Shown: positions 9,284-18,248, counted from the stretch's first letter. The stretch is DNA of 64,000 nucleotides from an uncultured Lachnospiraceae bacterium (GCA_947644545.1 CANRZW010000002.1:62001-126000), one strand, 5' to 3'. The notes: generated by a model from the sequence alone, not told the origin. Translations and numbers: made by a program.

Positions 9284-9547
9284 TTGTTTGGTTTATTAAG
9301 GAGGAAGTCAATCGCAATCACCAAGCTATCCTGTATCTATCGGACAGGAAAAAAGTATATGGCTATGTACTTTGCAAATGCCATTTCCTATATTACAGAC
9401 GAAGAGAAGATGCAGAAAGGTTCACTGATGGGAAGCTATAACTGCAACGCAGATACCGCTCTGCAGGAGAAGCTTTCTTCCAAGCGGAAGTATGGAAAAA
9501 CAGATAAGCGGCAGGGCTGCCACTTTATCATATCTTTCAAAGAGTAG
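9284..9547 (+). pseudogene. Truncated MobA/relaxase N-terminus
   Basis: The frame encodes the first 85 or so residues of a Firmicutes mobilisation relaxase. AITKLSCIYRTGKK is followed by AISYITDEEKMQ, then MGSYNCNADTALQEKL and KRKYGKTDKRQGCHFIISF. The family then continues for several hundred residues with the HxH metal site, but here a stop falls right after SFKE at 9545. Only the head is left, so it cannot nick DNA. No clear start codon with a ribosome site was found; an ATC or the upstream TTG would be needed. Confidence 0.75.
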
Positions 9548-9752
9548 GAAGTAATAATAAAGATATAGAAAAATATCAGGAGAGCGTGGCAGTGGGGCTT
9601 AGTGCAAAGCAGCTTGTGTATTCCATCCTTGCCCTTGGCAGCGGATGCTGAGGGAGAATATGTAAATTATGTGAAAGATAGCAGTTTGGGGAAAATCCCT
9701 GCCTGGAAGATTAAGAAGTATCACTTTGATGATTTTATCCGTATCTTGACAA

Positions 9753-9880
9753 ATGGAACAGTCGTTTATTCATACCTGCAGAAGAAGCTATGTGACTAAT
9801 TGTCTGGATAAAGGCATGAAGCTGGCATTGGTTTCAAGAAATGTAGGACATAGGAATGAAAGTACAATTTTAAATCCCTT
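9753..9880 (+). pseudogene. Tyrosine recombinase C-terminal fragment
   Basis: The frame reads IHTCRRSYVTNCLDKGMK, then LVSRNVGHRNESTI. This matches the catalytic Arg-box II of phage-type integrases (H-x-x-R, then GH). The fragment lacks the first catalytic Arg upstream, and the nucleophilic Tyr is lost because the frame continues into unrelated sequence. With the relaxase head 200 bases upstream it marks the decayed ends of an integrative or mobilisable element. Confidence 0.6.
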
Positions 9881-10045
9881 AAACATAGCGGAAGCCCCCA
9901 AAACCGCGGATTCCGCAGCTCTGAAGGCTTCCTTAGGGGAGGATAAGTATTTCCTTATCTTTTGACTATTATCATTGTACCCTCTTTTTTCTTTCTTATA
10001 CACGGCAGTATCTTTTTTTAAAAAATTTTTTTCAAAAAATCTATA

Positions 10046-10074
10046 TTGCTCCGGCATCCCTTTTATCCTATAAT
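10046..10074 (+). promoter_or_regulatory. Promoter of the threonine aldolase gene
   Basis: -35 TTGCTC (10046-10051), 17-base spacer, perfect -10 TATAAT (10069-10074), preceded by an A/T-rich tract resembling an UP element. The leader to the start codon is about 140 bases. Confidence 0.6.
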
Positions 10075-10220
10075 CGAATGCAGACAGGCTGCTGCCTGTG
10101 TGGCAGCTCCATGCGATCCTGCAGGAGACAATAAGAGAGAAAGAAATACTGTTATAAGAATCCAGGAACAAGAATCCGTGAAAAGAAAATCCGTAAAAAG
10201 AAAATCCGGAGGATAATGCT

Positions 10221-11246
10221 ATGTTGTATTTTGCCAACGACTACGCCGAAGGGGCGCATGAGAAGATCCTGCAGAAGTTGTCAGACACTAACCGGGAAAG
10301 TATGCCGGGGTACGGGAACGACCGGTATTGTGCATCGGCGGGAGAGAAGATCAGGGAGGCTTGCCAATGCGCGGACGCAGACGTGTATTTTCTGGCCGGC
10401 GGTACCCAGACCAATCAGGTAGTTATCGATGCCATGCTGCAGAAGCATGAGGGCGTGGTCGCCGCTCACACAGGCCATATCAGTGTGCACGAGGCGGGCG
10501 CGATTGAATATACAGGCCATAAGGTACTTGAACTTCCGCACAGAGAGGGCAAACTTGCAGGGGCACAGATCGAGCGGTATCTGGAGACGTTTTACGGGGA
10601 CGTGAATCATGAACATATGGTGTTTCCCGGCATGGTTTATATTACCCATCCGACAGAGTATGGTACGCTTTATACGAAACGGGAATTGCAGGATATCTCT
10701 GCGGTGTGCTCGAAATACCGTGTGCCGTTATACTTAGACGGCGCCCGGCTGCTCTACGGGCTGGCCGGTGAGGGTACGGATGTGACGCTGCCGGATATTG
10801 CCAGGTACTGCGATGTGTTCTACATCGGTGGAACGAAGGCGGGTGCGTTGTGTGGAGAGGCGGTTGTATTTACAAAGAAAAACAGGCCGCCCCATTTTAT
10901 GACGCTGGTCAAGCAGCACGGAGCGCTTTTGGCGAAGGGACGGCTGATGGGCATACAGTTTGATACGCTGTTTACAGACGGACTGTATATGGAAATCGGC
11001 AGCCATGCGGTCCGCATGGCGGGTATGCTGCGGCGTGCATTTATACAGAGAGGTTATGACTTTTATCTGGAAACGCCCTCCAATCAGATTTTTATTGTGC
11101 TGGAGAATGAGAGGATGCGTAAACTGCAGGAGAAGGTAGTATTTGATTTCTGGGAAAAGTATGATGCGGAGCATACGGTGGTGCGGTTTGCCACAAGCTG
11201 GGCCACGCAGGAGGAGGCCGTGGAACAGTTGATTGCGCTTCTATAA
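10221..11246 (+). CDS. ltaE: Low-specificity L-threonine aldolase
   Basis: 341 residues, a full-length PLP fold-type I enzyme of the beta-eliminating lyase/threonine aldolase family. It cleaves L-threonine or L-allo-threonine to glycine and acetaldehyde. Visible: FANDYAEGAHEKIL near the N-terminus, the HTGHISVHEAGAIEYTGHK segment that stacks the cofactor, LYLDGARL with the Asp that binds the pyridine nitrogen, and YIGGTKAGALCGEA with the Schiff-base Lys at about K206. GGAGG lies 8 bases before the ATG. It is transcribed alone. Confidence 0.9.
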   Translation: MLYFANDYAEGAHEKILQKLSDTNRESMPGYGNDRYCASAGEKIREACQCADADVYFLAGGTQTNQVVIDAMLQKHEGVVAAHTGHISVHEAGAIEYTGHKVLELPHREGKLAGAQIERYLETFYGDVNHEHMVFPGMVYITHPTEYGTLYTKRELQDISAVCSKYRVPLYLDGARLLYGLAGEGTDVTLPDIARYCDVFYIGGTKAGALCGEAVVFTKKNRPPHFMTLVKQHGALLAKGRLMGIQFDTLFTDGLYMEIGSHAVRMAGMLRRAFIQRGYDFYLETPSNQIFIVLENERMRKLQEKVVFDFWEKYDAEHTVVRFATSWATQEEAVEQLIALL

Positions 11247-11300
11247 GGTGTCAGATGCCGCGTGGAAAATTCCATGCGGGAATTCTTAAGGAAATATAAA

Positions 11301-11329
11301 TTTACTTTTGCTAAAAAATGTTATATACT
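11301..11329 (+). promoter_or_regulatory. Promoter before the SEC-C gene
   Basis: -35 TTTACT (11301-11306), 17-base spacer, -10 TATACT (11324-11329). It lies about 90 bases before the start codon. Confidence 0.5.
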
Positions 11330-11420
11330 AGGCAATGGATATGGCAAAGAGCCTGTGAATTCAGGAAAGACAGGGGATTTTGCCGGTATTTTAATTACAG
11401 GATAAAGGTGGTATGAAGCA

Positions 11421-11927
11421 ATGGCATTATTGAAACAATGGCGTGATATGGCATATTCTGAGACGGCGAACAAAGGCGATCTGCAGAGATTATGGTCTGA
11501 TTATTTTATGAAAGAAAAGGAAATCTATGCACAGCTTTTGAAGGAGCCGGATGTAGTAGTGGAAGGAACCGTGAAGGAGCTTGCCGAGAAATACAGTATT
11601 GATATCATGACGATGACGGGATTCCTGGACGGGATCAATGACAGCCTGAAAGAGGCGAATCCGATCGAGGAGATGGAGGAGGATACGAAGGTAAATCTGG
11701 GCTTCGACAAGGAACTTCTCTATAAGAACATGGTGGCGGCGGGAGCTGACTGGTTATATAATCTGGAAGAGTGGAACGATATCTATGACGAGGAGGCCAG
11801 GAAGGCCTTGTACAAGGAGCAGAAGGCGTCCACTACGATTCACAAGGGACCGAAGGTATATCCGAACGATCCCTGTCCTTGCGGCAGCGGCAAGAAATAT
11901 AAGAAGTGCTGCGGTAAGAATGCATAA
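11421..11927 (+). CDS. SEC-C motif protein
   Basis: 168 residues. The last 20 residues carry a SEC-C zinc-binding motif, PCPCGSGKKYKKCCGK (Cys-x-Cys-x8-Cys-Cys), the module that ends SecA and several unrelated bacterial proteins. The first 140 residues are helical and acidic and contain no motif I recognise; close relatives in Clostridia are annotated only by the SEC-C tail. GGTGG lies about 9 bases before the ATG. Role unknown; binding to ribosomes or SecB-like partners is only an analogy. Confidence 0.75.
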   Translation: MALLKQWRDMAYSETANKGDLQRLWSDYFMKEKEIYAQLLKEPDVVVEGTVKELAEKYSIDIMTMTGFLDGINDSLKEANPIEEMEEDTKVNLGFDKELLYKNMVAAGADWLYNLEEWNDIYDEEARKALYKEQKASTTIHKGPKVYPNDPCPCGSGKKYKKCCGKNA

Positions 11928-11994
11928 TCATGCCGTGAAGGGTAATAATCGGTAATAGCAGTAATTAAGAACAGATACAGGATCAGGATTATCT

Positions 11995-12468
11995 ATGGAA
12001 AAGAGCAAATTTGAATCCCGCACAGACAGAGCAGTGGCGACTTTTGAGGAGGGCTATAATTGTGCCCAATCCGTCTTTTCCACCTATGCGGACTGTTTCG
12101 GTATGGACAGGGAGACGGCGCTGCGGATGTCAAGCGCTATGGGCGCAGGTGTGGGCAGAATGCGGGAAGTATGTGGTGCGGTGTCTTCCATGGCTATGCT
12201 GGCCGGCTTGAAGGAAGGAAACAGTGATCCTGAGAACGAGGAAGCCAAAGAGCATATCTATGCATTGGTGCGGAAGATGAGCGCCCGTTTTCGGGAAGAA
12301 TACGGTTCGATCATATGCAGGGAACTTCTGGGACTGGAGGAGGGCGCGGAGGAAAGCGCAAAACCGTCCATCCGGACGCCGGAATACTATGCATCGAGGC
12401 CATGCCCGGGCATTATTGCCTGTGCCTCACGGATCATAGAAGAAGTGCTTCTGGATACAGAGGCATGA
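11995..12468 (+). CDS. C_GCAxxG_C_C family redox-type protein
   Basis: 157 residues of the C-GCAxxG-C-C family. The conserved cysteines are visible: EEGYNCAQSVF, then GAGVGRMREVCGAVSSM, then IICREL and SRPCPGIIAC. The family is common in anaerobes, often beside redox or metal genes, and presumably binds a metal or cycles disulfides; its activity is not established. The gene follows the SEC-C gene by 67 bases and may share its transcript. The next gene is separated by a promoter and a T-box. Confidence 0.8.
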   Translation: MEKSKFESRTDRAVATFEEGYNCAQSVFSTYADCFGMDRETALRMSSAMGAGVGRMREVCGAVSSMAMLAGLKEGNSDPENEEAKEHIYALVRKMSARFREEYGSIICRELLGLEEGAEESAKPSIRTPEYYASRPCPGIIACASRIIEEVLLDTEA

Positions 12469-12510
12469 CCTGGTTAATATTTTATTTAAATATTTTTTTG
12501 AAAAAGCCTC

Positions 12511-12539
12511 TTTACTTTTCTGCCCGCTTGGCATAGAAT
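12511..12539 (+). promoter_or_regulatory. Promoter of the T-box/thrS transcript
   Basis: -35 TTTACT (12511-12516), 17-base spacer, -10 TAGAAT (12534-12539), directly upstream of the T-box leader. Confidence 0.6.
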
Positions 12540-12589
12540 ACGAATAAAGCAGGTGGAAACAGCGTTAAGCGCCTCGGGTTTACGAGGCT

Positions 12590-12850
12590 GCAAAATAAAT
12601 TCAACACGTTGACGAGAAGAGTAGAATGTGGAACGTAACAGAGAGAGACGCCCCGTGCTGCAAGCGTCTTTGCCGGAAGCATTTGAAAACTAACTCCGAG
12701 TGGCCCCAATCCGGTCCGTTGACACACGTTACAGTCGAATGAGAGGTTTCGGTAAGTCGTTATCAGCGCACGAAACAAGCGAGGTGGAACCGCGTAAGTA
12801 GATACGTCCTCTGCATTGTCGTAATGGCAGTGCAGGGGATTTTTTATATT
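12590..12850 (+). promoter_or_regulatory. Threonine T-box riboswitch
   Basis: The canonical T-box AGGTGGAACCGCG is at 12782-12794. The bulge TGGA pairs with a tRNA ending UCCA, as expected for tRNA-Thr of Firmicutes. Stem I is closed by GTAAC (12635-12639) and GTTAC (12728-12732). Its left side carries the AGAGAGAGA S-turn. The right side of the specifier loop is GACACAC (12721-12727), which contains ACA, a Thr codon. Uncharged tRNA-Thr should stabilise the antiterminator and switch on the downstream genes, including thrS. The exact specifier register is inferred. Confidence 0.9.
12808..12845 (+). terminator. T-box controlled intrinsic terminator
   Basis: A 13-bp stem (12808-12820 with 12826-12838, three G-U pairs) with loop GTAAT, then a T tract from 12840. 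Its left arm overlaps the antiterminator region after the T-box, as usual for transcription-attenuating T-boxes. Confidence 0.9.
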
Positions 12851-12872
12851 TTTTCATAAGGAGGAAGAAGAT

Positions 12873-13118
12873 ATGACGACAACAGAATTAAAGCAGAAGG
12901 CAGCTGGCTTTACGAAAGGCGAACTGACTCTTACCAGATTGGATTTTATCTTAATCGGCGCGGTCCTGCTGCTTGCGGGAATCTGCATCGGTTTGCTGAC
13001 GGCGCCGTTTACGCATGGGTTCAGCCTGTTCAGCAATAATGGCAATTATAACGGCAATAATTGTGGAAACACCGAAATGCAGGATGGCGTTGAGGAGCAG
13101 TTTAGTTCAACAAACTGA
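12873..13118 (+). CDS. Small single-span membrane protein between T-box and thrS
   Basis: 81 residues behind a strong AAGGAGGAAG site. The N-terminus is MTTTELKQK, with three consecutive Thr codons (ACG ACA ACA), then a basic stretch, one membrane helix (about residues 27-48) and an Asn/Gly-rich outer tail with one Cys. No family recognised. It sits directly under threonine T-box control ahead of thrS, so it may have a role when threonine is short, or the Thr run may make its translation sensitive to charged tRNA-Thr. Both ideas are inference. Confidence 0.6.
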   Translation: MTTTELKQKAAGFTKGELTLTRLDFILIGAVLLLAGICIGLLTAPFTHGFSLFSNNGNYNGNNCGNTEMQDGVEEQFSSTN

Positions 13119-13344
13119 ACAAGTTCGGTTAAAAATTCTGTTCACGTCCTCGGCGCAAGGCGCTTCGGAATGGAAGAAATAGCGAAGTGATCGGTGGGAC
13201 GGTCAGGGAAGTAATCAAGTAAATTGAGAATAGGAAAAGGCAAAAGAGAAGTGAGTTTGTGCCGGAGCGCAAACTCGGAATCGCAGGCTGAGATTTGAAG
13301 TAGGCTTGCGGACTTCGCAAACATGCTCCGGTATGGAGGGAATC
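13119..13344 (+). other. Structured leader between the small gene and thrS
   Basis: 226 bases without a gene. It contains a 10-bp stem with a CGGA tetraloop (GAGTTTGTGC with GCGCAAACTC, 13251-13274) and a smaller TTGCG/CGCAA hairpin near 13305-13319. The word GCTCCGG or its near complement recurs. No T tract follows either hairpin, so these are not simple terminators. They could be a dispersed repeat or an RNA processing site. Confidence 0.45.
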
Positions 13345-15309
13345 ATGAAAATTACATTAAAAGACGGATCATGCAAAGAGTATGCACAGGCAATGAGTAT
13401 TTATGATATTGCCCATGATATTTCGGAAGGACTGGCCAGAGCAGCCTGCGTCGGCGAAGTGGACGGTGTCGTGGAGGACTTGCGGACTATAATCGACAAA
13501 GACTGCAGCCTTAATATTCTGACAGCCAGCGATCCGGAGGGACTTAAGGCGCTTCGGCATACGACATCTCATATTTTGGCGGAGGCGGTGAAAAGGCTTT
13601 TCCCGGAGGCAAAAGTGACCATTGGGCCGGCCATCGAGGACGGATTCTATTACGACTTTGATGCGGCGCCTTTTTCCAGAGAGGATCTGGATAAGCTGGA
13701 AGCAGAGATGAAGAAGATCATCAAGGAAGGTCACAAGATTGAGAGATTTACCCTGCCCAGAGCGGAAGCAATCAAATTCATGGAGGAAAAGGGAGAACCT
13801 TATAAGGTGGAGCTAATCCAGGATCTGCCGGAGGATGCAGAGATTTCTTTCTATGACCAGGGCGGTTTCGTGGACCTGTGTGCGGGTCCGCATCTGATGA
13901 GCACGAAGAATATCAAGGCTTACAAGCTGATTTCTTCTTCCATGGCCTACTGGCGGGGTGATTCTGACAGGGCGCAGCTGCAGCGTATCTATGGTACGGT
14001 ATTTCAGAAGAAAGAGGAGCTGGAGGCGCATCTGGAACATCTGGAGGATATCAAACGCCGCGACCACAACAAGCTGGGGCGGGAGATGGAGCTGTTTACC
14101 ACGGTGGACGTGATCGGGCAGGGATTGCCGCTTCTTCTGCCAAAAGGCACGAAGATGGTGATGAAGCTGCAGCGCTGGATCGAGGACCTGGAGGACAAAG
14201 AGTGGGGATATGTGCGGACGAAGACGCCGCTGATGGCTAAGAGTGATCTGTATAAAATGTCCGGCCACTGGGATCATTATAAAGAAGGCATGTTTGTGTT
14301 GGGAGACGAGGAGAAAGACAAAGAAGTGTTCGCCCTGCGCCCGATGACCTGCCCTTTCCAGTATTACTGCTATAAGAATACGCAGCATTCTTACCGGGAT
14401 CTGCCGATCCGTTACGGTGAGACTTCCACTCTTTTCAGAAATGAGGATTCGGGCGAGATGCACGGTCTGACCCGCGTGCGCCAGTTCACGATCTCTGAGG
14501 GTCATCTGGTGGTGAGGCCGGATCAGATGGTGGAGGAGTTCAAGGGTTGTATTGCTCTGGCGAAATATATTATGTCAACCTTGGGGCTGTTGGATGACAT
14601 TACCTGGCATCTGTCAAAATGGGATCCGGAGAATCCGGGCAAATATATCGGTGAGCCGGAAGTGTGGAACGAGACGGAGGAACACATCCGCAATATTTTG
14701 ACCGAGCTGGATCTTCCTTTTGTGGAAGATGTGGGCGAGGCGGCGTTCTATGGGCCAAAGGTGGATATTAATGCCAGAAACGTATACGGCAAAGAGGATA
14801 CCATGATCACGATCCAGTGGGATGCGCTGCTGGCGGAGCAGTTTGATATGTACTTTATTGACCAGAACGGCGACAAGGTTCGTCCCTGCATCATCCATAG
14901 GACATCGCTTGGCTGTTATGAGAGGACGCTGGCGTGGCTGATCGAGAAATACGCAGGTAAGTTCCCGACCTGGCTTTGCCCGGAGCAGGTGCGTATCCTG
15001 CCGATCTCCGAAAAATATGAGGACTATGCGGAAGAAGTACGCAAGGAGCTGGCACGAAGCGATATTGACGTGACCTGTGACAATCGATCCGAGAAGATCG
15101 GTTTCAAGATCAGGGAGGCGAGACTGGCGAAAGTACCTTATATGCTGGTAGTCGGCGCACAGGAGGCGGAGGATAAGACCGTATCCGTGAGAAGCCGTTA
15201 TGCTGGCGACGAGGGCGTGAAGCCGCTGCAGGCGTTTATCGATCAGATCTGTAAGGAGATCCGGACAAAGGAGATCAGACAGGAAATGCCCCAGGATGAG
15301 AAGAAATAA
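13345..15309 (+). CDS. thrS: Threonyl-tRNA synthetase
   Basis: 654 residues from the ATG at 13345, with GGAGGG five bases upstream; a TTG at 13306 in the same frame lacks a site. Order: TGS domain (1-62), tRNA-editing SAD domain with HTTSHILAEAVKRLFP, class II core with motif 2 (RYGETSTLFRNEDSGEMHG) and motif 3 (IHRTSLGCYERTLAWLIEKY), and C-terminal anticodon-binding domain with VRILPISEKYEDYA. The zinc ligands are in PMTCPFQYYCY and nearby His residues. It charges tRNA-Thr in the cytoplasm. Expression is set by the upstream T-box. Confidence 0.97.
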   Translation: MKITLKDGSCKEYAQAMSIYDIAHDISEGLARAACVGEVDGVVEDLRTIIDKDCSLNILTASDPEGLKALRHTTSHILAEAVKRLFPEAKVTIGPAIEDGFYYDFDAAPFSREDLDKLEAEMKKIIKEGHKIERFTLPRAEAIKFMEEKGEPYKVELIQDLPEDAEISFYDQGGFVDLCAGPHLMSTKNIKAYKLISSSMAYWRGDSDRAQLQRIYGTVFQKKEELEAHLEHLEDIKRRDHNKLGREMELFTTVDVIGQGLPLLLPKGTKMVMKLQRWIEDLEDKEWGYVRTKTPLMAKSDLYKMSGHWDHYKEGMFVLGDEEKDKEVFALRPMTCPFQYYCYKNTQHSYRDLPIRYGETSTLFRNEDSGEMHGLTRVRQFTISEGHLVVRPDQMVEEFKGCIALAKYIMSTLGLLDDITWHLSKWDPENPGKYIGEPEVWNETEEHIRNILTELDLPFVEDVGEAAFYGPKVDINARNVYGKEDTMITIQWDALLAEQFDMYFIDQNGDKVRPCIIHRTSLGCYERTLAWLIEKYAGKFPTWLCPEQVRILPISEKYEDYAEEVRKELARSDIDVTCDNRSEKIGFKIREARLAKVPYMLVVGAQEAEDKTVSVRSRYAGDEGVKPLQAFIDQICKEIRTKEIRQEMPQDEKK

Positions 15310-15321
15310 AGGGACAAAAGT

Positions 15322-17019
15322 ATGGAACATAAAGGAAGGCGTCAAAAGAAATACTGCGCGTCAGGCAGGGATATCCTGGGATATCTCCTGCTTGGCATCA
15401 GCGTAGTCCTGCTCGGCAAAAGCCTGATGCTTTGTTTCAGTAATGATATCTGGTACGACGAGCTGTTTACCGTGGGGCTGATCGAACATTCCTACGGTGA
15501 GCTGATTGGATTGACGGCGCAGGATGTGCATCCGCCGTTGTACTATATGATCACTAAAGTCTTTGTGGACTTATGTAAACTGATACTGCCGGGGGTAAGC
15601 ACTGTCGCGGCAGCGAAAATGGTTTCGGTGCTGCCATACTTTGTTCTGCTGCTTTACAGTGTGACTTTTGTACGAAAAAGATTCAGTATTTTTGCCGGCG
15701 GTCTGTTTCTGTTCTGTGCGGCCGCCATGCCGCAGCTGAGCGGATATACGGTGGAAATGCGGATGTACAGCTGGGCGTTTCTGTTCGTGACGGCGGCTTT
15801 TCTACATGGCTATGGGATGGTGTGTGCGCCGGATGGTAAGGATGTGGATCCGCAGGATGATCCTGGCAGGACAAAGGGCGTTTTCGGAAAGGTAAGCGTA
15901 CGGAAACTGCACGGCGCCGCGATGGCCTGTTACGGTTTAGCGGCGGCATATACGCAGTATTTTGCGGCGGTATCGGCGGCTATGGTCTATCTCTATGTAC
16001 TGGTTGAGCTGTGGCGCAGGGACAGGAGAAGAATCCCGGAATGGGTTCTCTGGGTGGTAGTCTCGGTGATCGGTTATGCGGCGTGGCTTGTGATCCTGTA
16101 TCGACAGATCACGGCAGTGCATGCCAATTATTGGATTCTGCCGCTGAGCTGGCGGAGCCTGGGCGGGTGTGTGAAGTTTCTGATGAAACCGGCTTTTACG
16201 AATGAAGTCCTGAATGTGGTATTGGCTGTCGCGATGACGGGGATCTATACGGCAGTAGTCCTGTATAGTGTGATTCGTATGATAAAATGCTGCCATCAGG
16301 GGAGAGTTAAGGACGGAAGAAACGCTGGCAGCTTGGTATGGACGGAGCTTTCAGCACAGGCTGTTTTTCTGGCGGCAGGTGTGGGCGTGCTGGCGGGACT
16401 TGTGCTGTTCGGTTTTGCTGCTTCCATATTATTACGGCCGGTCTTTGTATACCGCTATATGATTCCGGCGATGGGGTGCTTCTGGCTGAGTTTTGCGGTG
16501 GGATTGGATTATCTGTGGAATATGGCGCAGGCGGATAATAAGCAGATCAGAAGCAGAAGAATAGGATCCGGCATCGCGATGGGAATAACAGTATTTATGG
16601 TGATCGTCGGTCTGCGTGATTACCAGGCTTTTATGGGAGAAGAGGAATATAAGATCCGGCTGATGAAAGAGACGGAAGCGGCATTATCTTCCATTGCGAA
16701 AGAAGACGTTGTACTCTATAATTTTGACCAGGTACAGGCGGTGACAGCTTATTATCTGCCGGTGGAAACAGAAAGCTATCTGTGGTGCGGAACACCGGAA
16801 ACGTTGATCCAGGATATCATCAGGCCTTTTGATGCATTGGAAGAGACTGCAGAAATAAAAAAATGGTGTAAAGAGGGCAGGAATGTCTGGTTTCTCGGCA
16901 GTTTTAACAGTCGCGACGCTGTGGTGGAGGAATGGGAAGCGGACGGATTGCAAATTGAGGAGACAGGCAGTTATCTTCTGGAGAGATACTGGTTTAATCT
17001 GTATAGGATTTCTATTTGA
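15322..17019 (+). CDS. GT39-like polytopic membrane glycosyltransferase
   Basis: 565 residues with about ten membrane helices. The first outer loop shows the motif IWYDELFT, followed by DVHPPLYYMI. The acidic pair and HPPLYY are hallmarks of the PMT/ArnT (GT39, GT-C) family, which transfers sugars from polyprenyl-phosphate donors to outer-surface acceptors. The final 120 residues form a soluble outer domain. The gene starts 12 bases after thrS and could be co-transcribed. Acceptor and sugar cannot be inferred. Confidence 0.8.
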   Translation: MEHKGRRQKKYCASGRDILGYLLLGISVVLLGKSLMLCFSNDIWYDELFTVGLIEHSYGELIGLTAQDVHPPLYYMITKVFVDLCKLILPGVSTVAAAKMVSVLPYFVLLLYSVTFVRKRFSIFAGGLFLFCAAAMPQLSGYTVEMRMYSWAFLFVTAAFLHGYGMVCAPDGKDVDPQDDPGRTKGVFGKVSVRKLHGAAMACYGLAAAYTQYFAAVSAAMVYLYVLVELWRRDRRRIPEWVLWVVVSVIGYAAWLVILYRQITAVHANYWILPLSWRSLGGCVKFLMKPAFTNEVLNVVLAVAMTGIYTAVVLYSVIRMIKCCHQGRVKDGRNAGSLVWTELSAQAVFLAAGVGVLAGLVLFGFAASILLRPVFVYRYMIPAMGCFWLSFAVGLDYLWNMAQADNKQIRSRRIGSGIAMGITVFMVIVGLRDYQAFMGEEEYKIRLMKETEAALSSIAKEDVVLYNFDQVQAVTAYYLPVETESYLWCGTPETLIQDIIRPFDALEETAEIKKWCKEGRNVWFLGSFNSRDAVVEEWEADGLQIEETGSYLLERYWFNLYRISI

Positions 17020-17102
17020 GGCCATAATAATAGTGTATTGTGATACCGCGAAAGCGGCATGGCAGAAAACACGAGGCGGTATGCCAAGAGCAGGAGGTTA
17101 TT

Positions 17103-17417
17103 ATGGCGGAATTAAAATGTGGTGTGGAAAACTGTTCCTACAACAAGGATAAGTGCTGCTGCAAGGGTGATATTATGGTAGGCGGCAAACATGCAGACTG
17201 TTGTAATGATACATGCTGTGAGAGTTTTGCGCAGAAAAGAGATGATTCTTATACCAGTTCCCTGGAGCATCCCTGCAGAACGATCAGTATTGATTGCGAG
17301 GCGGTCAAATGTGTGTATAATAGTAACTACAAGTGCCACGCGGAGCATGTGGACATCAAAGGCGGCGGCGCTAACAGCAGTGCCGGGACAGAGTGTTCCA
17401 CTTTCAAGGAGATGTAA
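17103..17417 (+). CDS. DUF1540 double-repeat cysteine-rich protein
   Basis: 104 residues made of two DUF1540 units, each with a C-x4-C-x6-C type pattern: LKCGVENCSYNKDKCC near the start and IDCEAVKCVYNSNYKC from about residue 61. Each ends in an acidic C-x-S/T-F motif (CCESFAQ, ECSTF). The domain probably binds metal. It is frequent in spore-forming Clostridia. AGGAGG lies 6 bases before the ATG. No partner gene is evident. Confidence 0.85.
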   Translation: MAELKCGVENCSYNKDKCCCKGDIMVGGKHADCCNDTCCESFAQKRDDSYTSSLEHPCRTISIDCEAVKCVYNSNYKCHAEHVDIKGGGANSSAGTECSTFKEM

Positions 17418-17516
17418 CAGTTATTAGGAAAAGCGGTGTCTGCGGCAGGCGTTTATGATCTGCTGCGGGCAGCACGCATCAAATAGAATCGTGTTAAGGG
17501 CGATAGGGAGGAAAGA

Positions 17517-18248
17517 GTGAAGAGAAGAAAGGAAAGACGGTTTTCGCTGTTTCTGGCGGGGGTATGCACGGCGCTGCTTCTGACAGGGTGCGGTGAGGGC
17601 GAATCAGTACATACAGGTGCGGAGGCACCGACCGGAGAACAGGTAACAGAACCGGCAGAAGATACAGAAACAGAAGGGGAATCCACAGAACAGGCGCAGC
17701 AGTCCGGACCGTGGAATAAAGGCTCCCGGGACCAGATGGAGCTTGACGAGGAGACCCGTAAGGAACTGACGAAGGAGCTTCTGGAAGAGGAGAATATGGA
17801 TACATCGGTAATGGAAGAGGGACGTACCACTACCGGATGCAGCTTCGATATCCCGGAAGGGTTTGCGGAATCGGAGGAAGAAGCCAATCTGTATGTGCGG
17901 AAACGCTATCCGATCGATGCGTCCACGATTTATTACGCGGAGATGGAAGAAGACATTTCTCTGCAGCTTTTGACAAAAGAAGCCTTTACGGAGCAAATGG
18001 AGGTGGATCTGCAGGATGTCTACGGTGAGGATGTGGAAATTGTTGTTGACAGTTTCGAGCATGTAGAGATCAGCGGTTATCCGGCATTCCGCATCCTGTG
18101 CCATTATACGGTGGGCGGCGTGGAGATTACGCAGCTGCAATATGCCATTAATGCGGACAGAAGCTATATGATCACCTATTCGCAGACCAGCGACTATGAT
18201 TATATGGAGTTGTATGAGGCCAGCGCGGCTACGATTGAAGTAAAATGA
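17517..18248 (+). CDS. Putative surface lipoprotein
   Basis: 243 residues from a GTG at 17517, behind GGGAGG. The N-terminus MKRRKERRF is followed by a hydrophobic stretch and the lipobox LLLTGC, so Cys23 should be lipidated. A Glu/Thr-rich linker (about 24-95) leads to a folded C-terminal domain with a GCSFDIPEGF start and a long beta-rich region. That pattern is seen in uncharacterised lipoproteins of Lachnospiraceae. No enzyme motif. Confidence 0.75.
   Translation: MKRRKERRFSLFLAGVCTALLLTGCGEGESVHTGAEAPTGEQVTEPAEDTETEGESTEQAQQSGPWNKGSRDQMELDEETRKELTKELLEEENMDTSVMEEGRTTTGCSFDIPEGFAESEEEANLYVRKRYPIDASTIYYAEMEEDISLQLLTKEAFTEQMEVDLQDVYGEDVEIVVDSFEHVEISGYPAFRILCHYTVGGVEITQLQYAINADRSYMITYSQTSDYDYMELYEASAATIEVK

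Larger units (their letters stand above)
9548..10220. other. Mobile-element debris and leader of the aldolase gene
   Basis: Several short frames broken by stops. One (about 9553-9650) ends in SAKQLVYSILALGSGC. One at 9602-9799 has no recognised family. A third carries a recombinase tail (listed separately). An inverted repeat GGAAGCC/GGCTTCC spans about 9890-9935. From about 10046 the stretch is the promoter and leader of the threonine aldolase gene, with repeated AAAATCCG-like words just before its ribosome site. Confidence 0.5.
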
